A DNA stretch of 16,694 nt. It comes from CAZBGL01 sp964491375. Lineage in GTDB: Bacteria > Desulfobacterota > Deferrisomatia > Deferrisomatales > Deferrisomataceae. Below the pieces are notes generated by a model, which was not told the DNA's origin, searched no databases, and saw nothing but the letters and a program-made list of their open reading frames with translations. Numbering within the stretch: the stretch's first letter is position 1; each line of letters opens with the position of its first letter. The stretch spans positions 1-16,694 of the forward strand of contig CAZBGL010000232.1 of NCBI GenBank assembly GCA_964491375.1, in the 5' to 3' direction. The translations under genes and the position numbers were made by a program. Below are positions 6,947-15,004 of the stretch, piece by piece.

Positions 6947-7549
6947 TCAGTGCCGGTACCAGGACAGCCGCTCGTGGAAGGGGCTGGTCTGGGGGATGTG
7001 GCTCAGGAGGAACTCCATCTGGTCCGCCAGGATCCGCCGGCCCTGAAGGTAGATGTACTCCGCGTGGCTCGGGGTGAACGGGATGGCCAGCAGTTCCATT
7101 CCCGCCTCCTCGGGCGTGCGGCCCGACTTGCGGTGGTTGCAACGCTTGCAGGCCGTGACCACGTTGTTCCAGGTGTCCGTGCCGCCCCGGCTCAGGGGGG
7201 TGACGTGGTCGCGGGAGAGATCCCGGCGGGAGAACCGGCGGCCACAGTACAGGCACAGGTAGGCGTCGCGCTTGAACAGCGCCGCGTTCGTGAGTGGCGG
7301 CGTGTACCGCGCCAGGGCCTTGGCGATGGCCCGCTTGTCCGAGGCCGTGGCCACGATGGAGGCCACGGCGATCTCGCTCCGCCGGCCCGTGCGGGCGTTC
7401 ACCCCGCCCCGGATCCGGTACACGGTGCTCCCGAGGGAGTACACCACCCGGCCCAGGTGGTACAGGCGCACCGCCTCCTGGTAGTCAATCCACTCCAGGG
7501 GGATCCCGGCCGCGTCCACCCGTAGCACCTGCTGGTCCAAGGCCTGCAC
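6947..7549 (-). CDS. HNH endonuclease family protein
   Basis: A 200-residue protein with a zinc-stapled HNH nuclease domain in its second half. CLYC (residues 99-102) and CKRC (134-137) form the zinc site. RDHVTPLSRGG gives the catalytic His (115), WNNV the Asn (129) and CNHRK the last His (139). The first 90 residues (a VDAAGIPLEWIDYQEAVRLY-like start) are typical of the small HNH family found beside housekeeping genes in many bacteria, with no methyltransferase or restriction partner. Its DNA target and purpose are unknown. The GTG start at 7549 is supported by GGGAGGGA a few bases upstream. It converges on the PEP-CTERM gene. Its promoter appears to overlap the terminator of the mutase operon. 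Confidence 0.88.
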   Translation of the reverse strand: MQALDQQVLRVDAAGIPLEWIDYQEAVRLYHLGRVVYSLGSTVYRIRGGVNARTGRRSEIAVASIVATASDKRAIAKALARYTPPLTNAALFKRDAYLCLYCGRRFSRRDLSRDHVTPLSRGGTDTWNNVVTACKRCNHRKSGRTPEEAGMELLAIPFTPSHAEYIYLQGRRILADQMEFLLSHIPQTSPFHERLSWYRH

Positions 7550-7567
7550 GCTTCCCTCCCGCCCACG

Positions 7568-7605
7568 AAAAAAACCCGGCCGCGCGAAGCGATCCGGGCT
7601 TTTTT
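7568..7605 (-). terminator. Intrinsic terminator of the acyl-CoA mutase operon (bidirectional form)
   Basis: Read on the minus strand, a run of six A's is followed by GCCCGG, a 14-base loop and CCGGG, then a run of seven T's. The A and T runs extend the stem, so it could work in both directions. It lies about 70 bases after the meaB stop and only about 20 bases before the HNH start. Confidence 0.85.
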
Positions 7606-7630
7606 ACCAGCCCCGGGAGGGTTTCGTCAA
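7601..7630 (-). promoter_or_regulatory. Candidate promoter of the HNH gene overlapping the terminator
   Basis: On the minus strand TTGACG (7630-7625, five of six to the -35 consensus) lies 18 bp from TAAAAA (7606-7601). Transcription would start near 7594, inside the first arm of the terminator stem. Confidence 0.4.
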
Positions 7631-7673
7631 AACCCGGCGGCTGCCGGACAAGGGAGCCCCCTCCCTTTGCCGC

Positions 7674-8624
7674 CTATTCCACCCGGCAGCGCAGTCCGTC
7701 CACCAGGCGCTCGGCCGCCGAATAGGGGTCGATCCGCCGGGCGGCCAGGTCCCTCACCATCTGCGCGAACGCGTCGGTTCCCTCCCACGAGGAGAAGATC
7801 CGCTCGGCCGCCATCTCCTTGACGAGCTCGCGGAAGAAGTGCATCTCGCGCTCGGCCATGCGGCGGGCCAGCACCCCCGAGCGCTCGATGTGCTCCCGGT
7901 GGGCCAGAAACGCGTCCACCACCTCGGACACCCCGTCGTTCTTCACGGCCACGGTCTTGAGCACCGGGGGCCGCCACGCGCCCTCGGGGAAGTCCCGCAT
8001 TTCGAGCATGAGCTCGAGTTGCTTGACCAGCTCGTCGGCACCCGGCCGGTCGGCCTTGTTCACGATGAACAGGTCCCCGATCTCGAGGATGCCCGCCTTC
8101 ATGGCCTGGATGTCGTCCCCCATGCCGGGCAGGCACACGACGGCCGTGGTGTGGGCCAGGTCCACGATCTCCACCTCGTCCTGCCCCACTCCCACGGTCT
8201 CGATGAGGATCACGTCGTATCCCATGGCGTCGAGCACCAGCACGGCCTCGCCCGTGGCCCGGCTCAGCCCCCCCAGGTGCCCCCGGGTGGCCATGGACCG
8301 TACGAACACCCCGGGATCGGTGGCGTGGCGCTGCATCCGAACCCGGTCGCCCAGGATGGCCCCTCCCGTGAACGGGCTCGAAGGGTCCACGGCCACCACC
8401 CCCACGGTCTTGTCCCGGCGGCGGAACTCGCCGATGATCCGGTCCACCAGGGTGGACTTGCCCGCGCCAGGGGGGCCGGTGAGCCCCAGGATGAAGGCGC
8501 GGCCGGTGTGGGGGTAGAGCGCCTTGAGCGCTTCCACGCCCTCCGGGTCGCCCTCCTCGAGCAGGCGGATGAGCCGAGCGCCGGCCAGCTGGTTGCCCTT
8601 CAGGGCCTCTTCCACGTAGTTCAT
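7674..8624 (-). CDS. meaB: Acyl-CoA mutase-associated GTPase MeaB (ArgK-type G3E GTPase)
   Basis: A 316-residue GTPase that loads and protects the adenosylcobalamin cofactor of acyl-CoA mutases. Visible motifs are the P-loop GPPGAGKST (residues 50-58), the switch region VDPSSPFTGGAILGDRVRM with the conserved Arg-Met, the LIETVGVGQDEVE segment with the G3-like Glu/Gln, and VNKAD (G4). The C-terminal arm (MAEREMHFFRELVKEM onward) is the dimerisation part. The ATG at 8624 follows AAGGAG by 5 bases; the frame open upstream overlaps the cobalamin subunit and is not coding. It is the last gene of a four-gene operon, 29 bases after the B12-binding subunit, and is followed by a strong terminator. It is separate, not fused as in IcmF. 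Confidence 0.93.
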   Translation of the reverse strand: MNYVEEALKGNQLAGARLIRLLEEGDPEGVEALKALYPHTGRAFILGLTGPPGAGKSTLVDRIIGEFRRRDKTVGVVAVDPSSPFTGGAILGDRVRMQRHATDPGVFVRSMATRGHLGGLSRATGEAVLVLDAMGYDVILIETVGVGQDEVEIVDLAHTTAVVCLPGMGDDIQAMKAGILEIGDLFIVNKADRPGADELVKQLELMLEMRDFPEGAWRPPVLKTVAVKNDGVSEVVDAFLAHREHIERSGVLARRMAEREMHFFRELVKEMAAERIFSSWEGTDAFAQMVRDLAARRIDPYSAAERLVDGLRCRVE

Positions 8625-8653
8625 TCCGTCTCCTTGCCGCCTCCCGGGGCGGA

Positions 8654-9049
8654 TCAGCCCACGTGTTCCTTCATGAACTTCAGGACGTCTTCCAGCGGGG
8701 TGCCGGGCCGGAACAGGGCCTTGACCCCGGTGGCCAGGAGCGGCGGGATGTCGTCCTCGGGGATCGTGCCCCCCCCGAACACCACCACGTCGTCCATGCC
8801 CCGCTCCTTGAGCAGCCGCATGACCTCGGGGAACACGTAGTTGTGGGACCCGGAGAGCACCGAGATCCCGATGGCGTCCACGGCCTCCTGCATGGCCGCG
8901 TTCACGATCTGCTCGGGGCTCTGGTGGAGCCCCGTGTAGATGACCTCGTAGCCGTTCTCCTGGAGGAACCGGGCCACCACCTTGGCCCCCCGGTCGTGCC
9001 CGTCCAGGCCGGGCTTGGCGATCAGCACGCGGATCTTTTTCTGCTTCAT
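8654..9049 (-). CDS. Acyl-CoA mutase small subunit, cobalamin-binding domain
   Basis: A 131-residue B12-binding Rossmann-like domain that completes the mutase as a separate chain. It begins KIRVLIAKPGLDGHDRGAKV. DGHDRG (residues 16-21) is the DxHxxG motif whose His18 is the lower axial ligand to cobalt in base-off/His-on binding. SVLSGSH and VFGGGTIPEDD are the SxL and GG segments that hold the dimethylbenzimidazole tail. ATG at 9049 is chosen because family members begin within a few residues of the first strand; a GGAG site is 9 bases upstream. It sits 70 bases after the large subunit gene. The split large/small layout resembles IcmA/IcmB and archaeal or clostridial methylmalonyl-CoA mutases. 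Confidence 0.93.
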   Translation of the reverse strand: MKQKKIRVLIAKPGLDGHDRGAKVVARFLQENGYEVIYTGLHQSPEQIVNAAMQEAVDAIGISVLSGSHNYVFPEVMRLLKERGMDDVVVFGGGTIPEDDIPPLLATGVKALFRPGTPLEDVLKFMKEHVG

Positions 9050-9119
9050 GGCCGTGCACTCCGTGTCAGCAAGGGAAAACACGCGAACCGCCGGTCAAGC
9101 CGAACCGCACGCCGCCCCG

Positions 9120-10796
9120 TCAGAACACCGCCGGATCCTCGTAGGCGCCGAACACGTCCACGAGGGCGTCGCAGATCTCGCCGAGCAGGGCGTACTCCCG
9201 GACGGCCTCCAGGATGGGGTACATGACGTTGTCGCCCGAGCGGGCCGCGTCCCGGATCTCCGCCAGGCACCGCTCCACCTTGGCGTTGTCCCGGTTGCGC
9301 TTGGTCTCCTCGATCCGGGCGATCTGGGCCCGCTCCACGGCCTCGTCGATCTTGAGGATGGGGATGGGCTTCTCCTCCTCCATGACGAACTTGTTGACGC
9401 CCACGATGACCTTCCGGCCCTCTTCGACGGCCCGCTGGAACTCCATGGAGGCCCGCATGATCTCGTCCTGGGGATACCCCATCTCCACGGCCGCGATCAT
9501 GCCGCCCATGTCGTCGATCTTGCGGATGTACTCCTCGGCAGCCCGCTCCATCTCGTTGGTCAGGGCCTCGACGAAGTACGAGCCGGCCAGGGGGTCGATG
9601 GTGTTGGCCACGCCGGTCTCGTGGGCGATGATCTGCTGCGTGCGCAGGGCCACGGTCACCGCCTCCTCGGTGGGCAGGGCCTCGGCCTCGTCGAACGAGT
9701 TGGTGTGCAGGCTCTGGGTTCCGCCCAGAACGGCGGCCAGGGCCTCGAACGCCGTGCGCACGATGTTGTTCAGGGGCTGCTGCGCGGTGAGGCTCACCCC
9801 GGCCGTCTGGGTGTGGAACCGCATCCACAGGGCCTTGGGGTGGGTGGCGCCGAAGCGCTCCCTCATGATGCGCGCCCACATGCGGCGGGCCGCCCGAAAC
9901 TTGGCGATCTCCTCGAAAAAGTCCATGTGGGCATCGAAGAAGAACGACAGCATCGGCCCGAACGCGTTCACGTCGAGCCCCCGCTCGACGGCCGCCTGCA
10001 CGTACGCGATGCCGTCCGCCAGGGTGAAGGCCAGCTCCTGCTGGGCCGTGCTGCCGGCCTCGCGGATGTGATAACCCGAGATGGACACCGGGTGCCACTT
10101 GGGCACGTGCTTCATGCAGAACTCCATGGTGTCCACCAGCATTCGCACGCTGTGCTTGGGGGGCCAGATGAACGACTTCTGGGCGAAGAACTCCTTGAGC
10201 GGGTCGTTCTGGACCGTGCCCCCCACCCGGTCCCAGCTCACCCCCTGTTTCTCGGCGACCACCAGGTACATGGCGAGGAGCACCGGGGCCGGGTGGTTGA
10301 TCGTCATGGAGGTGGTGACCTTGTCCAGGGGGATCCCGTCGAACAGGATCTCCATGTCCCGGAGACTGTCCACGGCCACCCCGCACTTGCCCACCTCGCC
10401 CCGGGCCAGGGGATGGTCCGAGTTCACCCCCTTGAGGGTGGGGTAGTGGAAAGCCACCGAAAGCCCGGTCTGGCCGTTCTCCAGGAGATACTTGTAGCGC
10501 TGGTTCGTCTCCTCGGCCGTGCCGAACCCGGCGAACTGGCGCATGGTCCACAGCCGCCCCCGGTACATGGTGGTCTGGACCCCCCGGGTGAACGGGTACC
10601 GACCGGGGAAGCCCAGGTCTCGCAGGTAGTCGAAATCAGGCAGGTCCAGGGGTGTGTAGAGCCGCCGGATCGGGATCTCGGAGAGGCTCCGGAACTCCTC
10701 CTGGCGCTCGGGCCACCGGGAGACGGCCTCCCGGACCTGGCGCTCCCATTGCTCCTGCTCCTTGCGGATCGCATCCCCGCTGCCAACGTCCGCCAT
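9120..10796 (-). CDS. B12-dependent acyl-CoA mutase large subunit (isobutyryl-CoA mutase-like residues)
   Basis: A 558-residue catalytic TIM-barrel subunit that rearranges the carbon skeleton of an acyl-CoA with adenosylcobalamin. Family landmarks are TMYRGRLWTMRQFAGFG (79-92 region), SMTINHPA, GTVQNDPLKEFFAQ, SISGYHIREAGST (with the conserved active-site His), RFHTQTAG, QQPLNNIVR, TQSLHTNSFDEA and VIVGVNKF. The two positions that read substrate identity differ from methylmalonyl-CoA mutase. Phe88 replaces its Tyr89, and Gln206 replaces its Arg207, which binds the carboxylate. Phe plus Gln is the isobutyryl-CoA mutase pair. It also has FHYPT where FDLPT is usual and His168 where Gly or Ala is usual. 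The true start is ATG 10796, after GGAGGGAG. Many databases would call it methylmalonyl-CoA mutase; no epimerase or carboxylase is nearby. Isobutyryl-CoA or another branched acyl-CoA substrate is inferred. Confidence 0.93.
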   Translation of the reverse strand: MADVGSGDAIRKEQEQWERQVREAVSRWPERQEEFRSLSEIPIRRLYTPLDLPDFDYLRDLGFPGRYPFTRGVQTTMYRGRLWTMRQFAGFGTAEETNQRYKYLLENGQTGLSVAFHYPTLKGVNSDHPLARGEVGKCGVAVDSLRDMEILFDGIPLDKVTTSMTINHPAPVLLAMYLVVAEKQGVSWDRVGGTVQNDPLKEFFAQKSFIWPPKHSVRMLVDTMEFCMKHVPKWHPVSISGYHIREAGSTAQQELAFTLADGIAYVQAAVERGLDVNAFGPMLSFFFDAHMDFFEEIAKFRAARRMWARIMRERFGATHPKALWMRFHTQTAGVSLTAQQPLNNIVRTAFEALAAVLGGTQSLHTNSFDEAEALPTEEAVTVALRTQQIIAHETGVANTIDPLAGSYFVEALTNEMERAAEEYIRKIDDMGGMIAAVEMGYPQDEIMRASMEFQRAVEEGRKVIVGVNKFVMEEEKPIPILKIDEAVERAQIARIEETKRNRDNAKVERCLAEIRDAARSGDNVMYPILEAVREYALLGEICDALVDVFGAYEDPAVF

Positions 10797-10930
10797 GATG
10801 TCTCCCTCCGTCGCTGCCCCCTTGGGAGGCTGGAAAGCTGGCACGCTCGACCTGCTGGACCGCCCCGGCCCCCACGGGACGGTTCACGTCCACAGCGGCC
10901 GGCCACCGCCGACCGAGGGCTCCCCTCGCC

Positions 10931-12073
<1,143 letters not shown>

Positions 12074-12091
12074 CGGCTCCTCCGAGCATGA

Positions 12092-12107
12092 CAGTTTACG
12101 TCAACTG
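12092..12107. promoter_or_regulatory. Candidate operator palindrome of the acyl-CoA dehydrogenase-mutase operon
   Basis: CAGTTTACGTCAACTG is a 16-bp palindrome with a single mismatched pair. It lies 19-34 bases upstream of the dehydrogenase start, where a repressor would cover the promoter. Its ACGT-centred TTTACG/TTGACG halves recall operators of regulators of fatty-acid and branched-chain acyl-CoA breakdown (LiuR and TetR-type). No regulator gene is in the window. Confidence 0.45.
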
Positions 12108-12123
12108 GAACGCCCGCTGCGAC

Positions 12124-12147
12124 AAAATCCGCCCCGTGCACAGGGCG
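12124..12147 (-). terminator. Weak candidate terminator after the hexaheme cytochrome gene
   Basis: On the minus strand CGCCC (12147-12143) pairs with GGGCG (12134-12130) around an 8-base loop containing GTGCAC, followed by GATTTTG. It lies 15 bases after the cytochrome stop and before the dehydrogenase promoter region, so it could separate the two minus-strand operons. Confidence 0.4.
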
Positions 12148-12161
12148 CTCCGCCCGGGCGC

Positions 12162-12776
12162 TCACAACAGGGTGGTTCCCGGCTCCAGCAGGCGCTGGTA
12201 GTGGCAGCGGGTGCAGTTGTCCTTGTTCCGGTCCTTCCGGTGGCAGTCCCCGGTGAAACAGCCGTACATGCGCGGTCGGTTCGTGGGCACCTCGGCCTTG
12301 TCGTGGGCGATGGACCGGTGGCAGTCCAGGCAGCCCAGGTCCAGGGACCGGCCCTGGGCGTCCTTTCCGGTCAGGTGCACCTTGTGGTTGATCCGGACCA
12401 CCTTCCGGCGCTCTTCGGTGGCCGACCGGATGGCGGGGTGACACCCCTCGCACCGGGACTCGATGCGCGCGTCGGACGCGGCATACTTTTCCGGAATGAT
12501 CCGATCGCGCACGTATCCCAGCAGGTTCGGCGACTCGGGCAGTTCCACGTGCCGGGCGTGACACTGGTAACAGGTGACCCGGTCCGCCGGGTGCCCCTGG
12601 CTGGCGCGCCACATCTCCGTGAGCACCGGGTGGCACGTGGCGCACTGGGACGGGGTGGAGTTGATCACCCGGGCGCCCCACAGGAACACGGCCACGCCCC
12701 CGAGGGCGACCACCGCCAGGAAGCCCGCCACGCCGCCCCGGCTCATCCGCTGCACTCGCCGAATCAGCCATCCCAT
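12162..12776 (-). CDS. Membrane-anchored hexaheme cytochrome c (QrcA/NapC-like)
   Basis: A 204-residue periplasmic cytochrome with an uncleaved N-terminal anchor (basic start, hydrophobic residues 15-35). Six covalent heme sites are visible: CATCH (45-49), CYQCH (69-73), CEGCH (109-113), CLDCH (149-153), the wider CFTGDCH (173-179, CX4CH spacing) and CTRCH (188-192). Additional His residues (for example 62, 76, 131, 134, 158) could be distal ligands. It would carry electrons between the membrane complex encoded just upstream and soluble periplasmic cytochromes. Heme number and anchor match QrcA of the Desulfovibrio menaquinone:cytochrome c3 reductase, though NapC/NirT-type proteins are an alternative. 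It is the last gene of its operon, 22 bases after the molybdopterin-like subunit, with AAGGAG before the ATG. Confidence 0.88.
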   Translation of the reverse strand: MGWLIRRVQRMSRGGVAGFLAVVALGGVAVFLWGARVINSTPSQCATCHPVLTEMWRASQGHPADRVTCYQCHARHVELPESPNLLGYVRDRIIPEKYAASDARIESRCEGCHPAIRSATEERRKVVRINHKVHLTGKDAQGRSLDLGCLDCHRSIAHDKAEVPTNRPRMYGCFTGDCHRKDRNKDNCTRCHYQRLLEPGTTLL

Positions 12777-12798
12777 GGGTTCCTGCTCCTTCCCGGCT

Positions 12799-14994
12799 CT
12801 AGGCGGGCGACACGGTCACCCGCAGCCCCTTCCACGCCTGCCCGCCCCGGGCGTCCGAGCGGAAGGGGCTCAAGGCCTCCACCGAAAAACCGTTTCCTTC
12901 CTCCGCCCACCAGGGCGTGGCAGCCCCGTGTTCGGGCGCCGCCGCCCGGCCGCCGGCCCAGTGGCCGAAGTCCGCCGCCACGGCCACGGCCTGGGGATGG
13001 ATCCCCCGCACCAGCACCACCCGGGCCTCGGCCTCCCCCACGGGTGTCCTCAGGCGCACCCGGTCGCCGGACGAGAGGCCGAGCCGGCGGGCGGCCTCGG
13101 GGTTCATGTACACCGGGTTGCGGTGCCGGAGCTCTCGACCCCAACGGGTGTTGGCGAACGCCGGGTCCAGTTCCGGGTGGTTCAGCACCACCAGGGCGAA
13201 GTCCCCGCCCGACAACCGCCGCAGGCTCCGGGGCATGCGATGGATGAGCCGGTGCTCCACCTCCACCAGGCCCGAGGCCGTGGGGAACCCCCTTTCGGCG
13301 GCCCACGGGTACGACGCGGTCCGGCCCGTCCACACGCCCTTCTGCCGCAGCCACTCGAATCCTCCGGCCGCGGCGAGCGGCGGCACGGTGTCGGCCAGAC
13401 TCCGGACGTACACCCCCACGTCCCCGAAGGGGAACGCCTCGGCCGCCGCCGGGTCGACCCGCCGCACGACGTCGAGCAGCAGATCCCCCAACTGGCGCGC
13501 CCGGCCGCGGGGCCCCCGGGGCGGACCGTCGAACAGGGAGCCGGGCTCCGTGCCGGGATCCCGGAGCCACGCGGCCTCGCCGCGCGCGCGGGTCACCGGC
13601 TGCTGGAGCACGGCGTAGGGCTTGCCCTCCGGGGTGTAGCCACCCAGGAGGTTCCACAGTTCCAGGTCCGCGGCCGCCGGCAGCACCAGGTCGGCCACCT
13701 GGGCCGTTTCGTGCAGGTGGGTGTCGAACGCCACCACCAGGCCGATGCGGTCGGGCTCGGTGAACGCCCGCCGGACGGACCGGCTGCGCGGGCTCCAGTA
13801 GACCGGGTTGGCCCGATACGCGAGGTACAGGGACGCACGCTCGCCCCCGGCCAGGAGGTCCTTGACCGCCCGGACCCGCGGAAGCGTGGGCTCGAAGGCG
13901 GGAAGCCAGCGCACGGGGTGGGCCAGGCGAACACCGGCCCGCTCGGGATCGCCGCCCAGGGCGTTCAGCACGGCGGCCGCCGCCTCCAGGGCCTCGGCCT
14001 GAGGGCTTCCGGCCGCGTCCACCCAGCAAAGGGCGGGCTGGCGGTCCCGGAGTTCCTGGGCGAGCCGCACGAGCTTGAGCGCGGACAACCCGGACGCCGC
14101 CTCCACCAGGTCCACCGAGTACGGCACCAGGGCCTCCAGGATCTTTTCGGGCGGCGTCGCCACGGCCCGGCGGAACGCCGCCTCGTCGTACCACCCCTGG
14201 GAAAGGACCACCCGCATCAGGCCCAGAAGCACCAGGCACTCGGCGCCGGGCCGCACCGGGATCCATTCGTCCGCGAGGCTCCCGGTGGCCCCCTGGTACG
14301 GGCCCAGGGCCACGATCCGCGCGCCGCGGGCCCGGGCCTCCACCAGCGCCCGGGCCACCCGGGCGAACGCGGGGCCCTCGTCCAGGGGTCTCGCCCCGGC
14401 CAGGAGGACGAACCGGGCGCGGCCGAGGTCCGGCGGGGCCAGCGGCGCGCCGTACACGGCCCGCTGGGCCTCCACCGCCGCCCATCGGCGGCTCTCGCCG
14501 TGGGCGATCCGGTTGCTCACCCCCAGGCGGTCGAGGATCTCGGCCGCCAGGGGATCGGGCCGGCCCACGTCCACGTACGCCCGGTCCGGGGCCTCCGCCA
14601 GCGCCCGGGCGATCGTGTCCACCGCCTCCTCCCAGCTTACGGGCTCCCACTCGCCGCTTCCGCGGGGCCCGCGGCGCTTGAGCGGGGTCAGCACCCGGTC
14701 GGGGTCGTACACGGCCTCCAGGGCTTCGTACGCCCGCGGGCACACACCGACAAACCCCCCGGCCTCGGGGTTGGGGGCCACCTGGACGGGGCGGCCGGCC
14801 TCCCGGTACGCCACGATCGAGCACACGCCGCCGCACGCGGTGCACGCGGTGGGCACCGGGTCCCGGTACTTGCGCAACTCGCGATGGGGCCGCCGGGGCG
14901 GCTGCAGCACGCCGCCCGCCGGCCCGGCCAGCCCCAGCCCGGCCGCGCCCATTCCCCCCAGGGCGAGAAAGCGTCTGCGGGTCAGCTTGACCAT
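12799..14994 (-). CDS. Tat-exported molybdopterin-oxidoreductase-like subunit (QrcB/PsrA-like)
   Basis: A 731-residue protein of the complex iron-sulfur molybdoenzyme family. The N-terminus has a twin-arginine signal (LTRRRFLALGG, residues 4-14). The Fe-S domain has C51, C54, C58 and C85 (CX2CX3CX26C), as in enzymes with one [4Fe-4S] cluster. RARFVLLAGARPL, DEWIPVRPGAECLVLLGLM, FDTHLHETAQVADLVLPAAADLE (in parts) and the C-terminal RNPVYMNPEAARRLGL and GDRVRLRTPVGEAEA segments fit the pterin-binding folds. At the site where PsrA/PhsA relatives carry the metal-ligand Cys (H-x-S-x-C), this protein reads HGESR (165-169). That suggests it may bind no molybdenum, as reported for QrcB. If metal is present, Ser168 would be the nearest candidate ligand. 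ATG 14994 follows AAGGGA; 10-bp gap from the membrane subunit. Confidence 0.88.
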   Translation of the reverse strand: MVKLTRRRFLALGGMGAAGLGLAGPAGGVLQPPRRPHRELRKYRDPVPTACTACGGVCSIVAYREAGRPVQVAPNPEAGGFVGVCPRAYEALEAVYDPDRVLTPLKRRGPRGSGEWEPVSWEEAVDTIARALAEAPDRAYVDVGRPDPLAAEILDRLGVSNRIAHGESRRWAAVEAQRAVYGAPLAPPDLGRARFVLLAGARPLDEGPAFARVARALVEARARGARIVALGPYQGATGSLADEWIPVRPGAECLVLLGLMRVVLSQGWYDEAAFRRAVATPPEKILEALVPYSVDLVEAASGLSALKLVRLAQELRDRQPALCWVDAAGSPQAEALEAAAAVLNALGGDPERAGVRLAHPVRWLPAFEPTLPRVRAVKDLLAGGERASLYLAYRANPVYWSPRSRSVRRAFTEPDRIGLVVAFDTHLHETAQVADLVLPAAADLELWNLLGGYTPEGKPYAVLQQPVTRARGEAAWLRDPGTEPGSLFDGPPRGPRGRARQLGDLLLDVVRRVDPAAAEAFPFGDVGVYVRSLADTVPPLAAAGGFEWLRQKGVWTGRTASYPWAAERGFPTASGLVEVEHRLIHRMPRSLRRLSGGDFALVVLNHPELDPAFANTRWGRELRHRNPVYMNPEAARRLGLSSGDRVRLRTPVGEAEARVVLVRGIHPQAVAVAADFGHWAGGRAAAPEHGAATPWWAEEGNGFSVEALSPFRSDARGGQAWKGLRVTVSPA

Positions 14995-15004
14995 GGTCGT
15001 TCCC

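Noticed and set aside
9060..9082. Upstream ATG extension of the cobalamin-binding subunit
   Set aside because: The extra 11 residues are not typical of the family, and ATG 9049 is the expected start with an acceptable ribosome site.
12135..12162. GGGCGCTC direct repeat after the hexaheme gene
   Set aside because: It is two short copies in GC-rich sequence that also take part in the candidate terminator; not enough to call a separate element.
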